In this document: one piece after another, positions 54,813 to 63,622 of the stretch
Layout of the letters: every line of letters starts with the position of its first letter
Numbering within the stretch: position 1 is the stretch's first letter
Source: Prevotella sp. P2-180
GTDB taxonomy: Bacteria; Bacteroidota; Bacteroidia; Bacteroidales; Bacteroidaceae
Direction of reading: 5' to 3'
Assembly: GCF_002251435.1 (NCBI RefSeq)
Contig: NZ_NPJI01000065.1
Location: 26,593-90,592, forward strand
Length of the DNA: 64,000 nt
Program-made: the position numbers and the translations under genes
Notes under the pieces: model-generated
What the model saw: only the letters and a program-made list of their open reading frames with translations
Databases searched by the model: none
What the model was told of the DNA's origin: nothing

Positions 54813-56012
54813 ATGAGAATTTTATTAGCAAATAAGTTTTACTATCGTAGAGGAGGTGATTGTATCTACACGATCAATCTCGAAAGCATGCTGAAGAAGA
54901 ATGGACATGATGTTGCGATATTTGCAATGCAATGTAAAGACAATCTGTATTCTGATTGGAGCAAATACTGGCCTTCAGAAGCCACATTTCGTCCTGGTCC
55001 AAAGATGATAAAAGGCTTTTTGCGTCCTTTTGGTAGCAAAGAGGTCGCAAAAAAGTTTGCTGCTCTGGTGGATGATTTCAAGCCTGATGTGGTGCATGTT
55101 GGCAATATCCATTCTCAATTGAGCCCGATTATTGTGAAGATAGCTCATGAGAAGGGTGTGATGGTTGTGTGGTCGATACATGATTACAAGCTTCTTTGCC
55201 CTCGTTATGACTTCATGCAGAATGGGAAAACTGTTTGTGAGGAATGTCTCAGCAATGTGCACGCTGTGCTTGACCATAACTGTGTGAAAAACTCGAAAGT
55301 AGCAAGTTTCCTTGGATATAAGGAGGCTATGAAATGGACAAGAAAAGATCTTGATGAGTGGACTGACAGTTTTATTTGTGCAAGCGATTTTGTGAGCAAT
55401 ATCATGGTGCGCGGTGGTTTCTCAAAAGAAAAGGTTCACACTATAATGCACTCGATTGATACAGATTGCTGTGTGTTAGATACTTATCAAACAAAAGATA
55501 GACGTGAGTATTATTGCTTCATTGGGAGATTGAGCCATGAGAAAGGCTCGAAAACTTTAATTGAGGCTGCAAATAGGTTATCGCACAAATTGGTCGTAAT
55601 AGGTGATGGTCCACTTACTGAAGAATTGAAGGCTATTGCACATGAGAATATTGAATTTGTAGGTTTTCAGAATTGGGATGGAATAAAACGAATTGTTAGC
55701 AGGGCTCGTTTCTGTGTGGCTCCTTCTGAGTGGTATGAGGTATTAGGGTTGGTGAATTTGGAATCATTGTGTCTCGGCGTTCCTTTGCTCGGTGCAAACA
55801 TCGGTAGCATCCCATGTTTGATCAACCAGTCGAACGGCATGATCTTCGAGCCAAGAAACGTCGAGGATCTATCAAACAAAATCGAACACATGTGGAATGC
55901 TGATTTTAATTACAAGGATATAGCAAGAATTGCTATTGAAACATACTCGAACAACACTTATTACGAGAAATTGATGAACATTTATAATAAAGAAAAGCTT
56001 AGTCTCGCCTGA
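54813..56012 (+). CDS. Glycosyltransferase family 4 protein (last gene of the locus)
   Basis: A 399-residue GT-B enzyme starting at ATG 54813 (a frame from 54738 adds 25 unconserved residues). NKFYYRRGGDCIYTINLESML opens the acceptor domain; PDVVHVGNIHSQLSP, SIHDYKLLCPRYDFM and the Cys-containing CEECLSN are typical of this subgroup. The donor half has CFIGRLSHEKGSKTLIEA, VIGDGPL and the E-x7-E region PSEWYEVLGLVNLESLCLGVPLLG. It is 190 bp after the beta-helix gene, with the intergenic part AT-rich and without a clear terminator. Confidence 0.88.
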   Translation: MRILLANKFYYRRGGDCIYTINLESMLKKNGHDVAIFAMQCKDNLYSDWSKYWPSEATFRPGPKMIKGFLRPFGSKEVAKKFAALVDDFKPDVVHVGNIHSQLSPIIVKIAHEKGVMVVWSIHDYKLLCPRYDFMQNGKTVCEECLSNVHAVLDHNCVKNSKVASFLGYKEAMKWTRKDLDEWTDSFICASDFVSNIMVRGGFSKEKVHTIMHSIDTDCCVLDTYQTKDRREYYCFIGRLSHEKGSKTLIEAANRLSHKLVVIGDGPLTEELKAIAHENIEFVGFQNWDGIKRIVSRARFCVAPSEWYEVLGLVNLESLCLGVPLLGANIGSIPCLINQSNGMIFEPRNVEDLSNKIEHMWNADFNYKDIARIAIETYSNNTYYEKLMNIYNKEKLSLA

Positions 56013-56100
56013 AAGACGATATAAAGCACCGACCGTTGGTACGCTAGGCATGAGGATCAGAGGGACAGGTACCTTGATTCACTTGAATTAAAGGAAATGG

Positions 56101-56114
56101 GTCCGCAAGCGGAC
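56101..56114. repeat. GTCCGC-type palindrome, copy 3
   Basis: GTCCGCAAGCGGAC followed by TTTGTGGGTGAACGC is the reverse complement of the sequence around 35776-35803 (ACCCACACAAGTCCGCTTGCGGAC) and resembles 31890-31920. Three copies flank sections of the polysaccharide locus. Confidence 0.7.
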
Positions 56115-56217
56115 TTTGTGGGTGAACGCGAATTGTCGGGAATCACTACTGTCCACTAAAATCCATTAACAATTCTCTGAAACACGCATAAATACTAATG
56201 TTTTGAGCAAATAAACC

Positions 56218-56532
56218 GTAAGCGTCCAAAAGTGGTTTTAGGTAATCCGTGAAAAAGTTTGTACCTTTGCGCTGTTAAATTCAATAAACAATAAAAAGGT
56301 ATGATAAGTTCTTTCATCTCGACCTGTCAGCAGAAGTGTCGCAACTTCCGCGACTTCTTCGTTGACTATGTTCGGGAGTGGAACAGGGGACGAAGGGACT
56401 ATGACAATCTTGTTAGTCTTGCTTTCTCCCCGGCGACCAATTAAAACAAGTTAAATTTCAATTAAATCACAAATAGGCGGGCTTCTCGGAATGCCCGCCC
56501 TATAAGGGTTTTAATCACTTTTGGACGCTTAC
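56218..56532. mobile_element. 315-bp MITE-like element with perfect 17-bp terminal inverted repeats
   Basis: GTAAGCGTCCAAAAGTG at 56218-56234 is the exact reverse complement of 56516-56532. Inside are a promoter box (TACCTTTGC, 56262-56270), a 47-codon frame (56301-56444) and a GGCGGGC/GCCCGCC hairpin (56476-56499). No transposase domain is present, so it would need an enzyme in trans. I see no clear target duplication. A degenerate third end-like sequence GTAAGCATCCAA follows at about 56551. Confidence 0.75.
56301..56444 (+). CDS. 47-residue frame inside the MITE-like element
   Basis: A frame from ATG 56301 encodes 47 residues (CQQKCRNFRDFFVDYVREWN in the centre). It has a good promoter 31 nt upstream and a hairpin downstream, so it has the layout of a small gene. 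I do not recognise it; it may be a transposase fragment or a cargo peptide. Confidence 0.4.
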   Translation: MISSFISTCQQKCRNFRDFFVDYVREWNRGRRDYDNLVSLAFSPATN

Positions 56533-56612
56533 ATATTATCGGGATAAGATGGTAAGCATCCAACCACTATATAATTAATTTGCTTGCATATATATATATT
56601 TATTTTAATTTT

Positions 56613-56645
56613 CTTGCAAATTTGAAATAATATATGTAATTTTGC
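56613..56645 (+). promoter_or_regulatory. Promoter of the PRTase-like/ATPase/TM cassette
   Basis: -33 CTTG (56613-56616) and -7 TAATTTTGC (56637-56645) are 20 nt apart. The ATG follows only 13 nt after the -7 box, so the leader is very short. Confidence 0.65.
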
Positions 56646-56658
56646 AGCACATTCATCA

Positions 56659-59103
56659 ATGAAAGCAAACGATATATATAATAATTCACTAAAGGCATTA
56701 TGGCAGAATCTTCAAGATTCAATAAATCATTTAATGCCTAATGATAGATGTTTCGTGATAGCCTTATCACGTAAGGGAACTCGTATGCTTGAATTGCTGG
56801 GCTCTAGATATGGTAATTCTGATAATCATGATTTGACATCTTTATATGGAGTTACTGTCGTCACTGAATTATCCCTTCCTTTGCTTTTCAAGAATATTAA
56901 TGAAGACAGTGACAAAGGACGGATAATAATAAAGATTGTTGACGATGCTATCTATTTTGGCTCAACTATACTGTCAATATATAATGAGGTAACAAAATTC
57001 ATAGAGTATTACGGACTTGAAAACAGGGTGGTTGTTGAAGGATTATACGCCGCAATAAAGTCTAATGGGTCTATTGACATCAGGGATTTGACAGGTCAGA
57101 AGGTTTATGCTATTGACAATGTTGGCAAAGGATATGCGCATTATTTTGTAAAACAGTTAACTCATGATTTCCGCGGAATGTGCAATACGTTGGAATATGA
57201 ATTCCCCATTATTGAGTGTAATGTTGGAGCTGCTCTTGATATTGAAAGCTTTGAGGCTCAATTAATGATTCGCTATGGTCAAAACAATACTTATCGAATA
57301 GATGACAATGAGGGAGTAAAAAGTTTCAATATAGTGCTAAGAAATCAGGAAGGATCTTTGTTTAACAAAATAAGGATATATTATGGCAATGGAATATTGC
57401 GCATAGTACCGATGTCGCCTCGTCCGATTTACGACAATTATGAGATGATGGGCAATTTAATGTCTCATGTGTCTCACCCGTTGGCAGATTTGTGGGAAAG
57501 GTGTTACCATACGTTAAAAGAAATAGCTGATAATTCCAAGCAAGACGAGACATTGTTTAGAAGCTCTCGCCGTTTAATGGTTATCCTTCATAATTATCTT
57601 CTTTCACTTTACAATTTCGAAACGGAAAGACGTGCGTTTTATACGATATTATCGTCTTTCGGTGTTGACACAGTACTAAGGTTAAGTTGTAGTAGCCTAT
57701 TCTGTATCTTGGCAGATGAATCTATGGTCAGGAGTATAACTGATGAGGTTAACAAATATCTCAATGGACCTGGTTTCAATCGCTTAACTGCTACTGTTAG
57801 AGTAAGATTCTTAACGGAACGGTCGCCTTTATTGGTTGAGAGCAATTGCGTAATGCCCAACAGAATAAAGTATCTTGATGATACCAACAGGCAATTGTTC
57901 CCGAAATGTTCAAATGTGAACGAGGCTCTCTCGGCTATGCTGTTCAATCAGACAGTAATTCTGGAAAGTTATTCGAGAACATTGGACACAAATGGCAGCA
58001 GATTGAGGTTTGGTTATACCCATGAGTCACTGTCTGATGAGTTAGACCATTATTACAAGTCGCAAAAAGCCGGTTTATGGAACGAAAAAGACCTTCATCG
58101 CTGGATTGATATACGTATTGATAATGGCTGTATGGTTCCGCAGTATATCGTAAGCACCAACAACAACCAACAGTGGGAGCGAGTCTTACGCCCAGGCGAG
58201 AATGAGGATGTTATATTGAGCCATTTGTCAAGATACGCTCTTATGATTCTTGACCTTATGACTGACGCAGACCTCGGCATTGGAGATACGGATGTGAAGT
58301 CGGATAATTATGAGCGAATGTTGGCTTATACATTTTATAATTTAGGGGATGAGATCCTTGACGAGGAGTCATTCCTTGATTTATGCGTGGATGAAAGTCT
58401 GAGGCTCAGGTTTAATCATGGGAAGTATGTCGTTGACTATCTTTGCGAAATGTCAGTGCTAAAGAAGTCTGATGGAATGATAGGTATTCATTCAAGACTA
58501 CTTGAAAGTGATGTATATAAGTCATCCACATTCACTGATGGGTTGAATGACAGAATCAAAGAACTTGTCGAATTATTCCCAAGGAAAGTTGAATATAATG
58601 GCAACTTTGATTATAAAAATTCTGATTACACTGAAAAATTCAATTTCTATATGAGACGCTTAATGAAATTGGAATCAGTCAGATCGTCATATATAAGAGC
58701 CAATGAGATTTTTGATGACTTTTTGTCAAATTTGGACATTCCAAGAGATGAGTTTATAGATTATCAGCATTTGATGTCACAAAAATTCTGGCAGACTATC
58801 TCAGTATCATGCGTGGATGAGATTCTGATAACCAAGTATAAGGAAGAGTTGGACGAGCCGTATTATGATTATTGGCTCGACATGTCAAAGTTGTTTTTCT
58901 TTATGAATCTCTTATATGCCATAAAGTGTTATACTGAGGATATTCTTGCTTCATATGTCATGGCTGTTGAAGAGTCTATCAAGGCATTGGATATTTTGGA
59001 TGTATTCCAAAAAGCCATGGATCTTTGTGGAGAAGACAAGGGTTGGAGTGAGGAAGCCATTTTTTACATACGCAAGTGTATTGAACAAAAATTAGTTCAT
59101 TAA
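56659..59103 (+). CDS. Large protein with N-terminal phosphoribosyltransferase-like domain
   Basis: An 814-residue soluble protein I do not recognise as a whole. Residues about 28-170 look like a type I PRTase: FVIALSRKGTRMLELLGS resembles the first loop, IIIKIVDDAIYFGSTI (Asp95, Asp96) matches the PRPP-binding DDxxxxG(S/T) motif, and a further strand follows (VYAIDNVGKGYAHYF). The remaining 640 residues are largely helical, with no known motif. PRTase-like domains joined to helical regions next to SMC/ABC ATPases occur in predicted conflict systems, so a nucleotide-based sensor or effector is a fair guess. It starts a three-gene cassette with its own promoter; the ATPase starts 23 bp later. 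Confidence 0.65.
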   Translation: MKANDIYNNSLKALWQNLQDSINHLMPNDRCFVIALSRKGTRMLELLGSRYGNSDNHDLTSLYGVTVVTELSLPLLFKNINEDSDKGRIIIKIVDDAIYFGSTILSIYNEVTKFIEYYGLENRVVVEGLYAAIKSNGSIDIRDLTGQKVYAIDNVGKGYAHYFVKQLTHDFRGMCNTLEYEFPIIECNVGAALDIESFEAQLMIRYGQNNTYRIDDNEGVKSFNIVLRNQEGSLFNKIRIYYGNGILRIVPMSPRPIYDNYEMMGNLMSHVSHPLADLWERCYHTLKEIADNSKQDETLFRSSRRLMVILHNYLLSLYNFETERRAFYTILSSFGVDTVLRLSCSSLFCILADESMVRSITDEVNKYLNGPGFNRLTATVRVRFLTERSPLLVESNCVMPNRIKYLDDTNRQLFPKCSNVNEALSAMLFNQTVILESYSRTLDTNGSRLRFGYTHESLSDELDHYYKSQKAGLWNEKDLHRWIDIRIDNGCMVPQYIVSTNNNQQWERVLRPGENEDVILSHLSRYALMILDLMTDADLGIGDTDVKSDNYERMLAYTFYNLGDEILDEESFLDLCVDESLRLRFNHGKYVVDYLCEMSVLKKSDGMIGIHSRLLESDVYKSSTFTDGLNDRIKELVELFPRKVEYNGNFDYKNSDYTEKFNFYMRRLMKLESVRSSYIRANEIFDDFLSNLDIPRDEFIDYQHLMSQKFWQTISVSCVDEILITKYKEELDEPYYDYWLDMSKLFFFMNLLYAIKCYTEDILASYVMAVEESIKALDILDVFQKAMDLCGEDKGWSEEAIFYIRKCIEQKLVH

Positions 59104-59126
59104 TAATATAATCTTTTCCTTTTTTT

Positions 59127-60782
59127 ATGAATATTCTTGTTAAGCGCGCACTCAAGCAGATGGGCGGAGACAAGGAAGTGCTTGATGCGATAAACAATAT
59201 TGTCGCAAGTTTAGGCATAGGTCCTTTAGACACTGAATCGGCAGATGATAAAAGTGATGACTCGTCGAATGTACTGGAGAAAGAGTTTGTTGATTGCAGG
59301 ATTAAGTCTATTAGGTTTTCTGATTTCAGGTTGTTTCCTAAGCAATATAATGGAGACTACGGCCTGTCTTTCCTGAATGACAAAGAACCGTCCTCATGTG
59401 TTTTCATTGGGGCCAACGGCACAGGAAAGAGTTCAATATACTCTGCCTTGGAATATGCATATACAGGGTATTCAAGTCATAGAGAGGAAGTATATGGGAT
59501 TGACACTTATCTGAATTATGCATTTGTCGACAAGGGGACATCGTCGTTATCACTGTCCATGTCCTCTGGTGATTGCAAGAAAATTGACATACCTAATAAC
59601 ACAGTTATGGATTATCCACGGTCGTTTTTTTGTTCGGAACATGACATAAACATAATTTCAAAAGAGCAAAACCTTGCAAGATTTGTCTTGGAACAGACAG
59701 GCTATGCCGATTTATGGAAATTGAAGAGTGAGCTTGAAAATAAAATCAGCAAACTAAGTAATGTAAACAGACAAGGTAGCAAACTTTCAGGGAAAAGGAA
59801 AAGGGAAGTGCTTATTGAGCTGAAAAAAATGTCAGATGCCAAGATTGAAGAGTTGAATCGCTTTTCGAATTTGGAATCAATAGATGAAGTGGAATTAAAG
59901 AAAGAACATCTTTTGTTTAAAGCTCGTTGGGACAAATTTAAGAGTACAGTAACTATTAATAGCAAAAATCTTAACCCACAGGTTACTTCGACCACATCCG
60001 AGATAGACAAATCTGCAGAGGCCAAATTGCTTGAGATGTATAAGACTCTTTGGAAAGTTATAAATGAAGAAATGTTGGATGAACTTCGCGAATTGGTAGC
60101 ATCTATGGATACAATCAATGATTCTGACGAGAATGAAGAGATAACAAAGGAGATAAGTACACTAAAAACTGCACAGACAATTGTAATGGAAATAATAGGT
60201 TCCCTCTTCAAGGAAATATGCACAGATTTCTCCGAATTCATTGAGAAAGAATTGGTCTATTTTTCACCTTCGAAAAATGAAGATATATTTACCTTCTTTA
60301 CTAAAGATGATAATTATATATCCTTGTCGATTAAGGCTGATGGCCATAAAGACCCTTTCACTACGGATGCTCCTTCATATCTGAATACATTCCGCTTTAG
60401 AATCTATTGCATATTGCTAAAGGTGTCACTTTCGATATGGTATATGAAGAAGTCTAAGACCATTCTGCCTATTGTCATAGACGATATTTTTTCTTCAAGT
60501 GATTTTGACAACAACAACCGGCTCGACATTTTTATATATGAGATATGCGAACTTTATAATAGTCAAATCAAGGAAAAATGTAAATGTAATATACCTCTTC
60601 AATTGATAATATTGACTCATGACAATCAGGCGAAATATGCACTGGAAAAGGGTTTGAACACTGCGAAAATCCACAAGACGCTAACTTCGGATGTTATTTC
60701 CAAGAGGATATTCTCGCCGATTGATATCAAAGGACATGAGAGCGAGTTCAGAAAAGCCGATTTTATTAATCTTTATATATAA
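59127..60782 (+). CDS. SMC/ABC-type ATPase of the cassette
   Basis: A 551-residue protein. After about 55 variable residues come RIKSIRFSDFRLFPKQYNG and Walker A GANGTGKS at 95-102, followed by IYSALEYAYTGYSSHREEVYG as in RecF/SMC-like ATPases. A moderate coiled coil (about 195-345) carries Lys/Glu-rich helices. Near residue 450 is Walker B ILPIVIDDIFSSSDFDNNNR and then LIILTHDNQAKYA, the His switch. A classic LSGG signature is not evident. ATPases like this often control a toxic partner in defence systems. It starts 23 bp after the PRTase-like gene and ends 5 bp before the membrane gene. Confidence 0.8.
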   Translation: MNILVKRALKQMGGDKEVLDAINNIVASLGIGPLDTESADDKSDDSSNVLEKEFVDCRIKSIRFSDFRLFPKQYNGDYGLSFLNDKEPSSCVFIGANGTGKSSIYSALEYAYTGYSSHREEVYGIDTYLNYAFVDKGTSSLSLSMSSGDCKKIDIPNNTVMDYPRSFFCSEHDINIISKEQNLARFVLEQTGYADLWKLKSELENKISKLSNVNRQGSKLSGKRKREVLIELKKMSDAKIEELNRFSNLESIDEVELKKEHLLFKARWDKFKSTVTINSKNLNPQVTSTTSEIDKSAEAKLLEMYKTLWKVINEEMLDELRELVASMDTINDSDENEEITKEISTLKTAQTIVMEIIGSLFKEICTDFSEFIEKELVYFSPSKNEDIFTFFTKDDNYISLSIKADGHKDPFTTDAPSYLNTFRFRIYCILLKVSLSIWYMKKSKTILPIVIDDIFSSSDFDNNNRLDIFIYEICELYNSQIKEKCKCNIPLQLIILTHDNQAKYALEKGLNTAKIHKTLTSDVISKRIFSPIDIKGHESEFRKADFINLYI

Positions 60783-60787
60783 AAGAA

Positions 60788-61666
60788 ATGGAACACTACA
60801 ACAAAAAATCTATCTATATAGCATTCATGATTATTTCATTTTCATGCCTTTTGCTGTTCATAATATTGTTTTGGTGTAACTATCCCCAATTCTGTACTCA
60901 TTGTAGCTCTGCATGTGATACATTAGCCACTAGTAACTATGTATGTTACGACAGTTTATCTTATTCTGCGTTGGTATCAAAGGTAGACTCTATTCAAACT
61001 GTGATTAATCGGATAGACAGTCAATATCAACAGAATATTGATACCATGGTTAACAAGATGAACACTTGGATGGGGTATTGGATGACACTATTGACCTTCA
61101 TTCTGATGATTGTTTCTATTTGGCAGTTCCTTAACGTAAGGAATATGTGGGATGAATTTAAGGATATAAATAATAATATAGATAAAAAAATCAAGGAAAT
61201 TACAGATAAACGTGCAGAAATTGATAGACAGTTAACAAAATTTTATTCCATGTTCCATTTACTTTCTTCAATAAAAGCCATTAACTCGCAGTCTGACGCT
61301 CAACTAAATAAAATATCACATAGATCTGACATAAAATATTGTTTGGACAATATTATTATCAGTCTAAGTATGATTGAGGAATTCATTAAAGAGGAACAAT
61401 CGGGCAATAATGCTCTGCTTGTAAGCAAATTCAATAATGAGATAGTCATGGTACTCCCTTTGATAATCATGAATGTTCGCGAGTCGTTATATCAAGTAAA
61501 ATTCTATTGTGAAAGTGTCGTTGATAATATCAAATTCAACACTCTCCAGGATAATCTGTTAGAATTGGAAAGAAGCATAAGAAGTCATCGGGTTATCTCC
61601 GATGATGATAAAAACGAGTTCTATAAGCTAATCACTGATTTGACAGAACTATCTAGTTCTATTTAA
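60788..61666 (+). CDS. Two-TM coiled-coil membrane protein of the cassette
   Basis: A 292-residue protein with two membrane helices (about residues 9-30, IAFMIISFSCLLLFIILFW, and 95-115, MTLLTFILMIVSIWQFL). The loop between, probably periplasmic, has five Cys (CNYPQFCTHCSSAC, then NYVC). After the second helix come a coiled coil (FKDINNNIDKKIKEITDKRA) and a cytoplasmic helical domain to the end. No family recognised. With an ATPase and a PRTase-like partner, it could be a membrane-acting effector or anchor. Confidence 0.7.
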   Translation: MEHYNKKSIYIAFMIISFSCLLLFIILFWCNYPQFCTHCSSACDTLATSNYVCYDSLSYSALVSKVDSIQTVINRIDSQYQQNIDTMVNKMNTWMGYWMTLLTFILMIVSIWQFLNVRNMWDEFKDINNNIDKKIKEITDKRAEIDRQLTKFYSMFHLLSSIKAINSQSDAQLNKISHRSDIKYCLDNIIISLSMIEEFIKEEQSGNNALLVSKFNNEIVMVLPLIIMNVRESLYQVKFYCESVVDNIKFNTLQDNLLELERSIRSHRVISDDDKNEFYKLITDLTELSSSI

Positions 61667-61765
61667 CCTTGATAGGCTACGACTCGACGATGATTGATTG
61701 TTGATTACTGATTATACTGCGCATCGGGCATCATTCATCAGCAATCAACAATCAGTCACCAGTTT

Positions 61766-62284
61766 TCACTTCATCAGGTAGGCGAATTCTTTGCTGGGCT
61801 TGAAGTTGGGACAGGACTTGGGGGTGGCGCCGGGCATCTCGTTGTGACCGCGGATGAAGGCTTTGGGGAATTGTTTCTTGAGCTTGATCAAGAGGGCGAC
61901 GAGGGTACCGCGCTGGGCGATGGTGCGGGTGTCCTTGGGTTTGCCGTTGGCATCCAGGCCGCCTTCGTAGCAGATGCCGATGGAGCAGCGGTTGAAGGGA
62001 CGGCAATGGGCGCCGACTTCGTTAAGGCGGCGGTGCTGAGTAGTGGTGCCGTCCTTGCGGATGTAATAATGATAGCCGACGTCGATGAAGCCGCGTAGCA
62101 AGTGGTCGTGCTTGAGCTGCTCGGGGGTGTAGTCACGGTCGCAACGGGTGGCGGAGCAGTGGATGATGATGAAGCGGACTGACTGGGGGGACATGAACTG
62201 GGTGTTCTCGATGTGGGTGAGGAGGTGGTCCTCGGAGGCGACGGTGTCGCCGGCAATGGTCATGGGGTATTGTTCTGTAATCAT
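61766..62284 (-). CDS. N-acetylmuramoyl-L-alanine amidase (Amidase_2/T7 lysozyme-like)
   Basis: Zn-dependent peptidoglycan amidase. RFIIIHCSATRCDRDYT carries the first Zn His; GYHYYIRKDGTTTQHRR follows, and GHNEMPGATPKSCPNF holds the second His and the Cys ligand, as in T7 lysozyme. ATG 62284 is chosen (172 residues); a longer frame from 62431 begins with a low-complexity segment not found in the family. No signal peptide is visible, as is usual for this Bacteroidales cassette. It lies downstream of the smalltalk and HU genes on the same strand. Confidence 0.88.
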   Translation of the reverse strand: MITEQYPMTIAGDTVASEDHLLTHIENTQFMSPQSVRFIIIHCSATRCDRDYTPEQLKHDHLLRGFIDVGYHYYIRKDGTTTQHRRLNEVGAHCRPFNRCSIGICYEGGLDANGKPKDTRTIAQRGTLVALLIKLKKQFPKAFIRGHNEMPGATPKSCPNFKPSKEFAYLMK

Positions 62285-62408
62285 AGTGTAAATGAAGAGT
62301 GAAGAATGTTTTTTAAATGAAGAATGAAGAATGAAGAGTGAAGAATGAGATAAACGCAGATGGTGCGCAGCTATCGACGAAGTCAATAAGGCTGCGCAGC
62401 CATTGAAC

Positions 62409-62507
62409 TTAGAGGAGCTGGGAGGCGGCACCGCCGGCTGCGCCTGTCAGAATGAGTTTAAGAACCTCGATGGCATACAATACGATGGTTTTCCAATTTA
62501 CTTTCAT
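62409..62507 (-). CDS. Smalltalk-type short protein
   Basis: A 32-residue frame (MKVNWKTIVLYAIEVLKLIL then TGAAGGAASQLL) on the minus strand between the HU and amidase genes. Bacteroidales have a short protein with a KxNWKTI start and a single hydrophobic helix in exactly this place, annotated as smalltalk protein. Function unknown; probably membrane-inserted. Confidence 0.75.
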   Translation of the reverse strand: MKVNWKTIVLYAIEVLKLILTGAAGGAASQLL

Positions 62508-62561
62508 AGACGATGTTTTTAGATAAATGAACATTATAAACTTCATAAAGTGTTTTTTTTG

Positions 62562-62647
62562 TGGTCAGCAATTACCAGCAATAGACAGCAATGTTTCATC
62601 AATATTTTTTTTGATAATTGCTGGTTATTCATGGCAATTGCTGACCA
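62562..62647. repeat. Palindromic intergenic element, copy A
   Basis: An 86-bp element that begins TGGTCAGCAATT and ends with its exact reverse complement AATTGCTGACCA; the inner arms (CCAGCAAT / ATTGCTGG) also pair. It would fold into one long hairpin. Copies B and C lie at 63282-63370 and 63390-63478. Confidence 0.85.
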
Positions 62648-62659
62648 AGACAGAAAAGA

Positions 62660-63166
62660 CTACTGGCCGAGGTCGTCGCCGCCGCCTTCAGACGTGCCGG
62701 GGCCGGTGACTTCGCCTGAGCTGTCCTCTGGTACGGTGTTGTCAGCTGAGACGGTGCCGTTGTACTTCACTAGGGTGATCTTGTCGGGCAGAAGGTCGTA
62801 GATGCGCTTCTTGTTGATCAGCTTGAACGAGGGGTTGAAGGTGGGGACAAGACCTACGATGAGCTTCGCAGTGGCTTCTGCCTCGGTCTTCACAGTGCCT
62901 GAGGTGATGAAGCGGATGGAGAGGTTGCCGAAGCCAAGGAGCTGGATGTTGTAGCCTTTCTTGAGGTTCTCCTTCACGTAGTAGGCGTAGCGGTCGAGGA
63001 CGTTCTTTACGTCGCCTGGGGTGGCGGAGGACTCGGCGGCAATCTGGTTGGCGACGTCTTCGGTGGTCAGAAGGCCGTAGCTGACGGGTTGGACACTGTA
63101 CACGGTCTTTGGATGGTCCTTGTCGAACATCACCGTGTGCTTAGTTACTTTGTAAGCTTTAGACAT
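62660..63166 (-). CDS. HU family DNA-binding protein (HU-HIG type)
   Basis: A 168-residue Bacteroidetes HU-like protein with a C-terminal tail. KAYKVTKHTVMFDKDHPKTVY at the N-terminus, LTTEDVANQIAAESSATPGDV in the helical part, and LLGFGNLSIRFITSG leading to the beta-arm are family marks; FNPSFKLINKK follows. The tail is Gly/Ser/Glu-rich (GTSEGGGDD). Such HU-HIG proteins are encoded next to a T7-lysozyme-like amidase and DUF4248 in many Bacteroidales. Its precise role is unclear. Confidence 0.88.
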   Translation of the reverse strand: MSKAYKVTKHTVMFDKDHPKTVYSVQPVSYGLLTTEDVANQIAAESSATPGDVKNVLDRYAYYVKENLKKGYNIQLLGFGNLSIRFITSGTVKTEAEATAKLIVGLVPTFNPSFKLINKKRIYDLLPDKITLVKYNGTVSADNTVPEDSSGEVTGPGTSEGGGDDLGQ

Positions 63167-63281
63167 TTGTGATTGCCCATCGCCGGTATGGGACTTGGTG
63201 TTTACACAGCAAGGGGGCTGTGCCCGGCAGGGGGGTTAAACAATAATATTTTTGAGTCAGTAATTTTTATGTTTTTTTGTG

Positions 63282-63370
63282 TGGTCAGGAATGTCCAGTA
63301 ATATACAGGAATTTTTCAGAAATATTTTTTTCTTGATTATTCCTGGCTTATTCCTGATGATTTCTGACCA
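63282..63370. repeat. Palindromic intergenic element, copy B
   Basis: Same layout as copy A, but the stem reads CAGGAAT / ATTCCTG in place of CAGCAAT / ATTGCTG, so both arms changed together. T-rich sequence precedes it and A-rich sequence follows, extending the stem. Confidence 0.8.
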
Positions 63371-63389
63371 AGTTAAAAAGAGTTTTTTG

Positions 63390-63478
63390 TGGTCAGCAAT
63401 TATCTGCAATATACAGCAATGTTTCAGAAATATTTTTTTTCTTGATAATTGCTGGTTATTCATGGCAATTGCTGACCA
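63390..63478. repeat. Palindromic intergenic element, copy C
   Basis: Very close to copy A (TGGTCAGCAATT ... AATTGCTGACCA), 20 bp after copy B. All three share TTTTTTTGT before and ACCAAG plus an A run after. Confidence 0.85.
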
Positions 63479-63622
63479 AGGCAAAAAAAAAGGGAGTGGC
63501 AGTAAGTCAAAGAGCGATTGGGTTTCGTTTTCTGATGCAAAGGTACTACATTTTAATTTGACGGATGCTCATGTTTGCTCATGTCTGCTCATATGGAGCG
63601 GGAGAGATAAAGGGGCTCTTGT

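Noticed and set aside
56301..56444. Fragment of a known transposase
   Set aside because: The peptide shows no DDE or HUH motif that I can recognise; kept only as an unknown small frame.
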